Assembly: GCA_946407065.1 (NCBI GenBank)
Contig: CAMJMQ010000010.1
Coordinates: 23,471 to 87,470 of the forward strand
DNA length: 64,000 bases
Direction: 5' to 3'
Source: an uncultured Clostridia bacterium
GTDB lineage: Bacteria; Bacillota; Clostridia; Oscillospirales; Acutalibacteraceae
Part shown: positions 52,501 through 61,200 of the stretch, one piece after another
Position numbering within the stretch: the first letter of the stretch is position 1
Layout of the letters: each line of letters begins with the position of its first letter
Made by a program: the position numbers and the translations under genes
Notes under the pieces: generated by a model
Seen by the model: only the letters and a program-made list of their open reading frames with translations
What the model was told of the DNA's origin: nothing
Database searches by the model: none

Positions 52501-55434
52501 ATCGACTTTAATACCATGACGGCTACCGCGGATCACAAACAGAAGGTACTCGCGAACGTTGACAGAAACGGCAGCTTCTCCTCTTGGTTCAATAACACGA
52601 ACCCGAACATTCCGCATAAGATGACCATCTACTACATGGAGCGCGGTATGTTCGACTCCAACCTGAAGTTCGGCTTCTCCTTCCACGCGATCCCCGAGCA
52701 GTACAAGACCGAGAAAAAGGTCAGAACCGCCAACATCAACTCCGGCTTCTATGTCGTCAACGATACGACCAGATCTTCTATGACCATAGACGACGGCAGA
52801 GCGATCACCAAATTTGAAGAAACCTATCAGGATGAAAAGTTCGATATCGAGCATAAGGTTGACGGTACACTGATCAACGGAAAAACTTACTCGATCAACG
52901 GTACAGAAGCGACCTCAAGCGGGACTTATCAGCTCAAAAACGACCAGATCGCCTACTTTGTAGGTCAGTTTGCGGATGATAAAGACAAGACGTTTACGCT
53001 AAAGGAAACAGATGCTTCTACCAACCATTATCGATACGATCAGTCACTGAGCGTATACGATGACGGTAACAACGAGCATCCCGTTGCTGTCACCAAAAAC
53101 AACGACGGCACCTATTCCTTCCAGTATAAGAATACCGATAGCACAACCGGCGACTACGCGACCTACAACATCCGTGCTCGTTTCACGAACCAGATGAAGT
53201 CGCATAACCTGACGATCTCTAAGGCGGTCAGCGACCTGACCGATACCACTACCGACTTCACCTTCCAGGTTCTGTTCAAGTTCGGAGAATATGATTACAT
53301 GGCGTATCCCTTGAACTGTACGGTCGGTAGCAGTAACACCTCGCTGAGCGCGGACGGTAAGATCACCGTCAAGCCCGGACAGATCGTTTCCATCCCCAAG
53401 ATCCCCGAGAACGCGCAGATCAAGATCGTTGAGGTTCTCGATGATGCTACATCCGAGTATCGCTATGATTCGACTACCTTGAAGAGAGAGAGCGGTACAT
53501 CATATGATAAGACAGATATCACAAAGGGTATCACCTTCAATATGGGCGATGAAAACCTGATCGCTACTATATCCAACACCAAGCAGTATAAGCTGGATAT
53601 CTCTCATGTTCTTTCTAAGGATACTGCTCAGGGCGCCGGCGCTAACTGCACTGTCAAGGCGGAGGTTCTTAATCCTGCCGGTACTGATGTTGAACATACC
53701 TACGCAGAAACAACTGGTACTATTCATGCAGGTGACGGATATATTCAACAAACAGAAAACCTGCTGAGAATCACACTCAAGACAGCTCCCGAAAAGTTCT
53801 GTGAACTGCAAGAGGTACGCGCAAACGCTGATTCTGATGGTAATGAGATTACTAACAGCATGACAAGAGAAGGCGCATCTGTTACAGTAACTACTAACGC
53901 AAATGAAGGTACTTACGGCACCTACACCTATGTAGTAACGATCAAGCTTCTGGATCTGTTTAACAGCGACGGTTCACTGAAAACAAATGTACTTCCGTTC
54001 TTCTCTGTATTGACGTTACCGGAGTACAAATATGAAATCACCTATAATTATACTTCTTACAGAAACAACTTCGGTCAGCAGTCTTATACTGTTAAAGGTA
54101 AATTCACTCAGGATGAGCTTAATACATATATGGCTCGCAAGTTGAATGCTGACCTCGCGTTTGAGACAAATGAACTGAAAACGCAATTTGTCAGCAACAA
54201 GGCGCCTTATGAAGATGACTTCATGAAGACGATCTCCTATCAGAATGCCAGCATTTCAGGCAGAGGATGGTCTAAGGATGATTATACGATCAAGCTGACC
54301 GTCGATCCTCAGGAGCAGGAAAACAAGATCTGTAATATCAACTTCCTACTTCCGTATCATACAACTAATGAGGATAAAAACCTGACAGTTGACGGCGTCA
54401 CTGCTGAAAAGATCGGTACAGAAGACGGTAAGGATAATTATAATACCTTAGCAAGAACTGCTGCATATCTGAACTGGTATGTATTATCTGGATCTAATAA
54501 TCAAACTGCTTTTGATGCAAACCCCGAAAACACTCCTGTATTCGTCAAGGCACCCCTGAAGATCACTGAGGGTACGACTAATTATTACTTCATGTACTGG
54601 ACGGTAACTACCGACGGTAAGTACGGCTCCGAGGATAGAGAGTACACCAGGTGCTATGATCCCGAGTTCAACCTCTCCATCTTCCAGGATTGCACGATCA
54701 CTCCTATCTATTCTACTACTGCCAACCAGCCCGAAAATGCATATACGGAATACAAAAAATTTGACCCGGATGTACAGAAGAATCTTGATACAGCGAACGG
54801 TATTACCATCACCTTTATCGAGAATTCTCGTAACCAGTACAACTATGGTAACTCCGGTTCGATCACTAATGTTAACCGTCAGGGCGCGGGCGACCGTATC
54901 TACTCCGACTTCCTGCTCTCCTACAACAATGTAGCCGATGGTCAAAAGTTGATGGATCTTCCTGAGAACACCATGAAGGCAGGTATCATCATCGAGACTG
55001 TAGCTGATCTGGATAAGAACGGCGACAAGTATGTAGTCGATACAGAAAAGAATTATCAAACCAAATACGGCGAAACGATCAGCGAAGCGAACATCACTAA
55101 ATTCACGAACTATATCACATCCGGCACAAGACCCAGCGGTTGTGACAAGACGGAATTTGACGTTAAACAGCTTGATAACAAGAACCGTATCCAGTACTAT
55201 TACAGCCTCGCTAACAGAGCTCATGTAAAGGGCAACGGCAATACGGGCGATGATACTCTGGTTATGTCTGATGAATATGCGGCTAATAACCACAAGGTGT
55301 TCAGAGCCTATGCTTATATTTACACCGTCGGTGAGGGCGGCGCTAAGGAAAATATCAAGATCAGTGAAACCCCCGCGTACTTCACGATCAATCAAATCGG
55401 TTCCTTAAAGCTTGGCGAAACACCCACTAACTAA
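49600..55434 (+). CDS. Giant secreted protein with fibro-slime domain and carbohydrate-binding-like segments
   Basis: 1944 residues. Signal peptide ~1-38 (MVLSIVMLIGSIATGSMLNT then FAA). Beta-rich segments resembling starch-binding modules lie near 242-293 (LIGGDNWGKWE), 448-527 (AYAWLADADG, GPWAGSTMTKIP) and 737-817 (AYFYGNGDTWRKLE). A fibro-slime (PA14-like) domain lies near 870-1030 (FDFSGDDDLWVFVDD, LVLDLGGSHA). After several Ig-like segments, the last ~650 residues match the giant protein on the other strand (ENSRNQYN, GDRIYSDFLLSYNN, ELDNKNRIQYYYSLAN-like). No membrane anchor, LPXTG or dockerin. GGGAGG precedes the start; the stop overlaps the ribosome-binding site of the 46-residue peptide gene. 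Probably an adhesin or surface matrix protein. Confidence 0.88.
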   Translation: MTQKTNRLHFSTRTVAMVLSIVMLIGSIATGSMLNTFAAYMKDAAAKSDALSQAATEGGDIALNAIPSEDQPDLSGFKESGIVRGLKQNLIANGVSFASDPATITRDKGSIAVTGANADLASTGFGTNLWFKIKGAWDDWKDHWVEPGTTITIDLTKQKAGSDVEFSLNVNENGTDYYFNSGANIYTQNGKDYTWNTGSTSNNKFHVVKPCKITAKLEWVNEGGSAKLTVTNVEESTAAQEWYLIGGDNWGKWETTNKDNPFTLNSSTGYFEKKITVTGDTYFRVHDGTKQYMIGSANTALTANFQTMSEYSSGNVALEVTKGSYTLQIDSANKKIRALVTTKSTLTVPTVANAVVTASYNGTIAQEGQTITNVPSGALVDISVTPTSTDTQHYKCSGVTGTNSATVTGSGNSYTLTMPANDASFNVSITTTGTKRIYYNNYTTKYAMVSAYAWLADADGTVTAEPLGPWAGSTMTKIPNTSTWYIDVPEYVTNITFIGDNNVNTGPLTFPTDTNDQYNPNTKQWVKYTERDNVYTVTDGTTMNDPNLFTGVTATFYDYFVDGEAAAGNWISGIKTTDPNEYGGGSNFKYDPYTTLNGALSQYAIDNSVTYPLYFGDFNRKNVSGAGSNYHNFNYPANNANGLDAMNNAVTGLSGTTLANSNIHYYSGTGGATQNGAIMAMFDEDFLSGENNAGKPLATILRSSTFPVRKSTEGATTTYENKLYLDPGVWNTNSAWYAAYFYGNGDTWRKLEADGNYFSCEIPSGYTHVIFVRMNKDKTDLSWDSKWNQTEDLTYTTDTGSANRLYTITGWGSDKSPCTQTDISSDYGTTSGGHTKYEYDSTGGKDNAFITNIDKSGKTAKIDYYENQNQVKSVFDKMGFFPFDYNNISGKKSTISESGYADTTNHFAHDQGFGVKLEIPFRLEANGLNADGTHQKFDFSGDDDLWVFVDDKLVLDLGGSHAMTTGNIDFNTMTATADHKQKVLANVDRNGSFSSWFNNTNPNIPHKMTIYYMERGMFDSNLKFGFSFHAIPEQYKTEKKVRTANINSGFYVVNDTTRSSMTIDDGRAITKFEETYQDEKFDIEHKVDGTLINGKTYSINGTEATSSGTYQLKNDQIAYFVGQFADDKDKTFTLKETDASTNHYRYDQSLSVYDDGNNEHPVAVTKNNDGTYSFQYKNTDSTTGDYATYNIRARFTNQMKSHNLTISKAVSDLTDTTTDFTFQVLFKFGEYDYMAYPLNCTVGSSNTSLSADGKITVKPGQIVSIPKIPENAQIKIVEVLDDATSEYRYDSTTLKRESGTSYDKTDITKGITFNMGDENLIATISNTKQYKLDISHVLSKDTAQGAGANCTVKAEVLNPAGTDVEHTYAETTGTIHAGDGYIQQTENLLRITLKTAPEKFCELQEVRANADSDGNEITNSMTREGASVTVTTNANEGTYGTYTYVVTIKLLDLFNSDGSLKTNVLPFFSVLTLPEYKYEITYNYTSYRNNFGQQSYTVKGKFTQDELNTYMARKLNADLAFETNELKTQFVSNKAPYEDDFMKTISYQNASISGRGWSKDDYTIKLTVDPQEQENKICNINFLLPYHTTNEDKNLTVDGVTAEKIGTEDGKDNYNTLARTAAYLNWYVLSGSNNQTAFDANPENTPVFVKAPLKITEGTTNYYFMYWTVTTDGKYGSEDREYTRCYDPEFNLSIFQDCTITPIYSTTANQPENAYTEYKKFDPDVQKNLDTANGITITFIENSRNQYNYGNSGSITNVNRQGAGDRIYSDFLLSYNNVADGQKLMDLPENTMKAGIIIETVADLDKNGDKYVVDTEKNYQTKYGETISEANITKFTNYITSGTRPSGCDKTEFDVKQLDNKNRIQYYYSLANRAHVKGNGNTGDDTLVMSDEYAANNHKVFRAYAYIYTVGEGGAKENIKISETPAYFTINQIGSLKLGETPTN

Positions 55435-55448
55435 GGAGGGATAGATAA

Positions 55449-55589
55449 TTGAATAAGAAAAAATACTCTTCTCCTGAACTTGAAGTCGTCTCACTTATGA
55501 TGAATGACGTTTTGACCGCTTCAAAATATGTGCCCGATCCCGAAAACCCTGTTGTCAGCGGTGATGAGGGTCTCGACGGCGACCTCTGA
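55449..55589 (+). CDS. 46-residue acidic peptide with leader-like N-terminus (copy 1)
   Basis: TTG start, 8 bases after a GGAGGG that begins right at the stop of the giant gene. The peptide starts with NKKKYSSPELEVVSLMMND, then VLTASKYVPDPENPVV, and ends SGDEGLDGDL. It has no Cys and no membrane segment. The N-terminal half (Lys-Tyr, Ser-Pro-Glu, EVVSL, Asp-x-Leu-x-Ala-Ser) is conserved in copy 2, as is the end GDEG-DGDL; the middle varies. This is the layout of a ribosomal peptide precursor (leader, processing site, core). Substrate status for the nearby PqqD-like/peptidase/exporter operon is inference. Confidence 0.8.
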   Translation: MNKKKYSSPELEVVSLMMNDVLTASKYVPDPENPVVSGDEGLDGDL

Positions 55590-55610
55590 TTCTCAAATAA
55601 CATAGCGTGG

Positions 55611-55642
55611 TTACAGGCAGTGCTTTTGAGTGCTGCCTGTAA
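55611..55642 (+). terminator. Conserved hairpin between peptide gene and LRR-dockerin gene (copy 1)
   Basis: TTACAGGCAG / CTGCCTGTAA stem with no strong T run. The same stem sequence stands at the same place in copy 2, so it is probably functional as a partial terminator or processing site that sets the level of the LRR-dockerin gene. Confidence 0.6.
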
Positions 55643-55662
55643 ACGCATTTGAGGTGATTAAC

Positions 55663-56700
55663 TTGAAAAAATATGCAAAAACTATTGTTTCAATAGGACT
55701 CGCTATCCTGTTGACATTTTCTTCAGCATGTATTGTTTTTGCTGAAACCATTTTCTACTATAACGGCTTGCTTTATACTTATCTCAATAATGAACAAGTA
55801 TCGTTATATGGTGCTGACGAAAACAAGACGGATATCATCGTTCCGGATCTTATCAATGGCAGAGCTGTTGTCGAAATCGGTAACCGTGCGTTCATGGATA
55901 ACGGGACAATTACATCGATTGATTTTTCAACCGCTTCTAATTTGAAGAGAATTGGATCTTTTGCGTTTTGCAATTCAACAAACCTCAGTGGTGAGGTGGT
56001 GATCCCGGGTTCTGTTATATCGATTGATACCGCAGCTTTTCAAGAGTGCACATCTTTGGCATCCGTTGTTTTTGACGCACAGAGCGGCTTTGTTCCGAAC
56101 CAGTGCTTCAGTGGATGTACTTTATTGAGTAACGTGATATTAAATGATACTGTTACTGAGATCGGATATAATGCTTTTGCAAATTGTATCAACTTGAAAT
56201 ATATTGAAATCCCTAAATCTGTTACTCAGATTTCAAGTAAAGCATTCCAGAATGATACCGATATCACCCTCGGCGTATACAGGAATTCTTACGCACTGGA
56301 GTATGCGGAGAATAATGGGATCAAGTATGTGATCCTCGATCCCGAGCCGACTGAGCCTCCTACAGAACCCTCGACAGAGGCTCCGACTGACGCGCCTACT
56401 GAGGAACCCACCGTTGAGCCGACGCAGCAGCCCACTCAGCCTGTGACTGAGGCGCCGACGGAAGCTGCTGTCTTTATCTTAGGCGACGCCAACGGCGATA
56501 ACTCTGTGGATGTTACCGACGCGACGGTCATGCAGCGCTATCTCGCTAATATGCACTACATTGATGAAAAAGTGATCATGCATGGCGATATTGACGGCGA
56601 CGGGGAGATCTCCATACAGGATGTTACATTTACTCTGAGATATTTGGCCAGCATAGAGATCCCGTATCCGATCGATCAACCGACACAAAATACGCAATAA
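55663..56700 (+). CDS. Secreted leucine-rich-repeat protein with dockerin (copy 1)
   Basis: 345 residues from a TTG that follows GAGGTG. Signal peptide ~1-27, five or so BspA-type LRR_5 repeats (~45-205; FAFCNSTNLSGEVVIP, AFQECTSLASVVF, AFANCINLKYIEIP), a Pro/Thr/Glu linker (PTEPPTEPSTEAPT onwards), and a C-terminal dockerin I with two calcium loops (GDANGDNSVDVTDATVMQRY and GDIDGDGEISIQDVTFTLRY). It should attach to a cohesin scaffold and bind a surface or protein ligand. It follows the 46-residue peptide gene. Its 3' part is almost identical in DNA to copy 2. Confidence 0.92.
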   Translation: MKKYAKTIVSIGLAILLTFSSACIVFAETIFYYNGLLYTYLNNEQVSLYGADENKTDIIVPDLINGRAVVEIGNRAFMDNGTITSIDFSTASNLKRIGSFAFCNSTNLSGEVVIPGSVISIDTAAFQECTSLASVVFDAQSGFVPNQCFSGCTLLSNVILNDTVTEIGYNAFANCINLKYIEIPKSVTQISSKAFQNDTDITLGVYRNSYALEYAENNGIKYVILDPEPTEPPTEPSTEAPTDAPTEEPTVEPTQQPTQPVTEAPTEAAVFILGDANGDNSVDVTDATVMQRYLANMHYIDEKVIMHGDIDGDGEISIQDVTFTLRYLASIEIPYPIDQPTQNTQ

Positions 56701-56704
56701 TAAC

Positions 56705-56736
56705 AAAGAGCGCTTCACTGCAGAAGCGCTCTTTTC
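56705..56736. terminator. Terminator of LRR-dockerin copy 1
   Basis: AAAGAGCGCTTC / GAAGCGCTCTTT stem with a six-base loop and T run just after the stop. Confidence 0.85.
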
Positions 56737-56961
56737 GTTTATCATACTATATTAATCAGTTAACCATTCACCGACTAACTAACTTCCTGATTTGCGTAAA
56801 CCTGTAAAAAAGCGTAATGATTCTCTCGGAAAATGGCATATCCGTCAGTATACATAGCTTCTCCTCTTTTTTCTGAGCATATATATTACTCTATTTGGTA
56901 TGGAATACAAGAGCTATTGTATACACACATTACACCGGTCTCGATAATTGATAATGAATTG

Positions 56962-56994
56962 AAAACCACCCGTTATATGAATCAACGGGTGGTT
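56962..56994 (-). terminator. Terminator of LRR-dockerin copy 2
   Basis: AACCACCCGTT / AACGGGTGGTT stem with a T run on the minus strand, about 35 bases after the copy 2 stop. The 327 bases between the two convergent genes hold the two terminators, which differ in sequence, and no gene. Confidence 0.8.
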
Positions 56995-57027
56995 CATTGT
57001 GAGGAGCTTGCGGCATCCTTAATGATA

Positions 57028-58062
57028 TTATTTTTTTATCGGCTGATCAATCGGGTATGGAACCTCTATGCTGGCCAAATATCTCAGAGTAAATGTAACA
57101 TCCTGTATGGAGATCTCTCCGTCACCGTCAACATCGCCATGCATGATCACTTTTTCATCAATGTAGTGCATATTAGCGAGATAGCGCTGCATGACCGTCG
57201 CGTCGGTAACATCCACAGAGTTATCGCCGTTGGCGTCGCCTAAGATAAAGACAGCAGCTTCCGTCGGCGCCTCAGTCACAGGCTGAGTGGGCTGCTGCGT
57301 CGGCTCAACGGTGGGTTCCTCAGTAGGCGCGTCAGTCGGAGCCTCTGTCGAGGGTTCTGTAGGAGGCTCAGTCGGCTCGGGATCGAGGATGACATAGTTG
57401 ATATTATTGCTCTCCGCGTATTCCAACGCGAAAGAGTTCCGATATACGCCGAGGGTGATAGCCGTATCATTCTGGAAGGATGATTGAGCGATACTTGTCA
57501 CACTTGCGGGAATTTCGATGTAGCTCAAGTTCGGACAATTCGAGAAAGCATAATAACCGATCTCGGTGACAGTGTCATTCAGAGTCACACTGCTCAATGT
57601 TGTACATCCATTGAAGCACTGGTTCGGTACAAGGTTCGATGATGCGTTGAATACGACCGAGTCCAGCGATGTACAATTCTGAAAAGCCGCGGATTCAATC
57701 TTAGTGACCGTATCGGGGATCGCTACTTCTCCGTCCAGATTGGTACAATTCGCAAAGGCGAAGGAGCCGATGCGTTCTATATTTGTCGCGTTAGAAAAAT
57801 CAACCGATGACAAAACTGTGTTCTCGAAGAACGCCATGTTTCGTATATCGACAACGGCTCGATTATTAATGGTACTCGGGATCGTCAGCGGATTCATTAT
57901 CCCATCATCCGCGCCGTATAGAGAAATCTTTTCGTTGTTGATATAAGTATACTGATATCCATCTGCGTAATAGATACTTTCGGCGTATGCGATTGAAATA
58001 GATAGTACTACAATCATTAACACCATAAACAGTACAATAATATGCTTTGTTACTTTTTTCAT
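57028..58062 (-). CDS. Secreted leucine-rich-repeat protein with dockerin (copy 2)
   Basis: 344 residues, convergent to copy 1. Signal peptide (KKVTKHIIVLFMVLMIVVLS then ISIAYA), LRR_5 repeats (FAFANCTNLDGEVAIP, AFQNCTSLDSVVF, AFSNCPNLSYIEIP), the same Pro/Thr/Glu linker and dockerin (GDANGDNSVDVTDATVMQRY, GDVDGDGEISIQDVTFTLRY). The N-terminal and LRR parts have diverged from copy 1 while linker and dockerin are almost unchanged. The start at 58062 was chosen because the signal peptide begins there and GGTGAT precedes it. Confidence 0.92.
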   Translation of the reverse strand: MKKVTKHIIVLFMVLMIVVLSISIAYAESIYYADGYQYTYINNEKISLYGADDGIMNPLTIPSTINNRAVVDIRNMAFFENTVLSSVDFSNATNIERIGSFAFANCTNLDGEVAIPDTVTKIESAAFQNCTSLDSVVFNASSNLVPNQCFNGCTTLSSVTLNDTVTEIGYYAFSNCPNLSYIEIPASVTSIAQSSFQNDTAITLGVYRNSFALEYAESNNINYVILDPEPTEPPTEPSTEAPTDAPTEEPTVEPTQQPTQPVTEAPTEAAVFILGDANGDNSVDVTDATVMQRYLANMHYIDEKVIMHGDVDGDGEISIQDVTFTLRYLASIEVPYPIDQPIKK

Positions 58063-58082
58063 ATTAATCACCGTAAATATAA

Positions 58083-58113
58083 CTACAGGCAGTACGAAAG
58101 GCACTGCCTGTAA
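58083..58113 (-). terminator. Conserved hairpin between peptide gene and LRR-dockerin gene (copy 2)
   Basis: TACAGGCAGT / ACTGCCTGTA stem, the counterpart of the hairpin at 55611, keeping the arms while the loop differs. Confidence 0.6.
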
Positions 58114-58125
58114 TCATAGATTTAA

Positions 58126-58266
58126 TTAAAGATCGCCGTCAATACCTTCGTCACCGGCACGAGTCGGATACTCAGGTGTAGGAGTATAGGTGGATGCTGC
58201 TAGTATATCGCCTGTCAAAAGTGAGACGATCTCAATCTCAGGAGAAGCATATTTTCTTTTATTCAT
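58126..58266 (-). CDS. 46-residue acidic peptide with leader-like N-terminus (copy 2)
   Basis: ATG start after GGAGGA, which begins at the stop of the giant gene as in copy 1. Sequence starts MNKRKYASPEIEIVSLLTGD, then ILAASTYTPTPEYPTR, and ends AGDEGIDGDL. Same length as copy 1 with no gap; about half of the positions are identical by eye, mostly in the first 25 and last 8 residues. The middle is rich in Pro, Thr and Tyr. No known family recognised. Confidence 0.8.
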   Translation of the reverse strand: MNKRKYASPEIEIVSLLTGDILAASTYTPTPEYPTRAGDEGIDGDL

Positions 58267-58280
58267 TTATACTTTCCTCC

Positions 58281-61200
58281 TTAGTTATTATTGAAGAATG
58301 TACCGTTCTCGATCGTTGCCATATCGTAGATCGTGAAGTATACAGGAGTCGGGCTGATCTGAATATGGCTGTAGGAACCACTATTGTAATCAGCAATGTA
58401 CGCATAGGCTCTGAAATACTTATACTTATTCTGCAGGGTATCATCGAGAACATACTTTGACGTGTCAGTTGTATGACTCTTGTTCGCTAAACTGTAATAG
58501 TATTGGATACGATTCTTGTTATCAAGCTCTCTTACATCAAACTCAGACTTTGCAAAACCACTCTCAGCATTGCCCGTAATTAAGCTATTAAGCTTTGTTT
58601 GAGTATCGCTGTCAATATTAGTACCCTTGTCTTTTCTATAGTGCTCAGCACTGGTGATGTATTTACCATCTGCATCCTTATCCATGTAATCAACCGCCTG
58701 AATGATTAATCCGGCCTTTTTGCTGCCGGCAGGTAAATCACGAAGTGTGACATTACCGGCAATGTTGTTGTAAGAGATCAGGAAGTCAGAGTAAATACGG
58801 TCGCCGCCGCCTTTACGAGAGTTAGCCATCTTTGTTGCAGCATTTGCGCCGTCGCCATAGTTACCCAGGTTGTACTGGTTACGAGAGTTCTCGAGGAAGG
58901 TGATGGTGATACCGTTGGAGGAATCTAGACCTCTCTGAACATCCGGATCAAATCTGCCGTAATCATTCCATTTGCTCGGCGCATTCGGCATATTACTGGC
59001 GAATGCATTACCGTAGATGGGCTGAATGATACAATCCTGGAAGAGAGCCAGGTTGAATTCAGGATCATAACAACGCGTATACTCTACAGATGCCTGATTG
59101 TACTTTGCTGCAGTGTAAACGCTCCAATAGAGGAAGTAATACTTATCATCGCCGTTACTGTCTGCAAGGATCAACGGAGCCTTTACAAATTTGACTCCAT
59201 CCATATTTTGATCCGGCTTAGGATTATCTACTCTACCCGTAGTTGTATACCAATTTCGTCCATATATTTTCGTTGTAGGTTTATAGTCAACTGGTTCCTG
59301 ATAATATACTTTATTATCAGTTTCGTTTGGTTCAAAAGCCGCACGATCCTTGGGTTGATAAGGTAAATGGAATGTTACATCTAATGTCTCTTGCTCCTGT
59401 TCCAGTGTAATATCCATCGAGAAAGTTGAGGTTGAAGAATCCCAGCTTCGTGAAGGTACAACATATGTATCATACTTAATGGTCTTCTGGAAGTTATTCT
59501 CATACGGAGCGTGATTGTTAATGAAAGTTCTCTTGATTTCATCGCTTGCCGAAGCAGCTGTGTTGAATGATAATTCACCATTATCATAAACCATATATTC
59601 ATTCAACTCATCATCAGTGAAATAATCCTTCACAGTAAATGACTGCTTTCCATAAGAACTATTATTATAGGCAGGATAGGTAAACTTCAGTTTATAATTA
59701 AACTCAGGTTTATCAATCAAAGAATAAAACGGCAAAGCTTTATATCTCTGAGCACCATTAGTATCAAAAATCTTCTGTACATTAAATTCATACGTAAAGG
59801 TATAAGTCTTTTGTCCGTTGCTCGCAGTTTGGTTAAATGTCGCGTCATCAGGAACAGAACCATAAACAAGATTTGTATGTACACCGATATAATTCAGCCA
59901 GAACTTATTAAACTTACTGAAAGCACCCATATCAGTTTCAAGAGTGATCTTGATTGTATAATTCTTATCAACGCGAACAATGCTGTTGCCGAGTTTAATG
60001 GGCTTGCCTTCGTTGAAGCCTTCAGAATATACAGTTGTATCGTTTCCGTCAACAACATCAACCTTAACCTTACATGTACCTGTGCCGGTAGAATCCGGAT
60101 CAAGGTCATGACTGATGGTCAGCGTGCCGCTGGGAGTTTTGTAATAACGTGCAACATAGACGTCGTTTGCGGTAGCCTCGGATTTGAAGCTCATATCCTT
60201 AGTGATAAAGGAGTAGGTTCCGTTTGTATACAGATACCAGCCGGCAAAGGTATAGTTACCGTCGGGATCGGCGATCGTCTTCAAATCAAAGGTATATTCA
60301 CCGTCGGTGATACCGTTTGCTTCTGTATAACCGGAGGTATTGGAGAAGGTCTTGCCTTCGATCGTTTTTTCACCGTCGTTGGTAAAATACGCCTGGATTC
60401 CGGTAGACAGACCGGTATGCTCAGCGGGAAGATATCCGCTCTGCTTGTAATCGATACTGTTACCCTGGAAGTAATCGCGCACATACGTGCCGCCTTCCTT
60501 GTCAGCATATTCTACGATAGTATGAGCAGTAACAAGCTGATCGGAGCTGGAATAGTACCAGCGACCGTCGGAACGATATCCGATCTGACCCTCTCCGGTA
60601 AGATCATCGATATCACCGTTAGAGCGTCCATCCTTAACCTCATACTCATAGGTGATTTCTACAGGTACACCGGCAAGATCTGCAATTAACGCAGGATAAG
60701 AAGCACTGTTATTATTCTGCTCTCTGAACTTTCTTTGCCAGTAGCCTAAGATGGTTTCATTACCCTGAGCATCATTATACTTTGTGCTCGCTAAGGTAGT
60801 GTTATCTCTGATGGAGTTATCGTATTTGAATCTTACACGAGCCTCAGAATAAGGGTCGATAAAGAATGACTCTGACTGGTAATTTGACTTTCTTTTATTT
60901 GCAGTTGTATCTTGGTATGTATTACCCAAACCACCGACAACATCTTTCAGAGTGTATGTTCCTGCAGAACCGGTATAGCTGGCGGGAGTATAAATCGCCC
61001 ATGCGGTACCGAAGTCACCGGCCTTGTTCAGATCGTAACCATTGGATACAACGCGAACAGGGTTATAGGCAGCTTTTGTAGCATTGCTTTCAAGATCAAC
61101 AAGATTTCCGAACAAATCAACTCGGTTATCATAGAAGTCCGTCAGATTCTCAAACTGATACATTGCTTCATGCGTTGCAGTCATGGTACCATAGTTCGTA

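Noticed and set aside
56833..57243. 136-residue open frame at the centre of the mirror locus
   Set aside because: Mostly antisense to the dockerin of LRR copy 2 and crosses its terminator.
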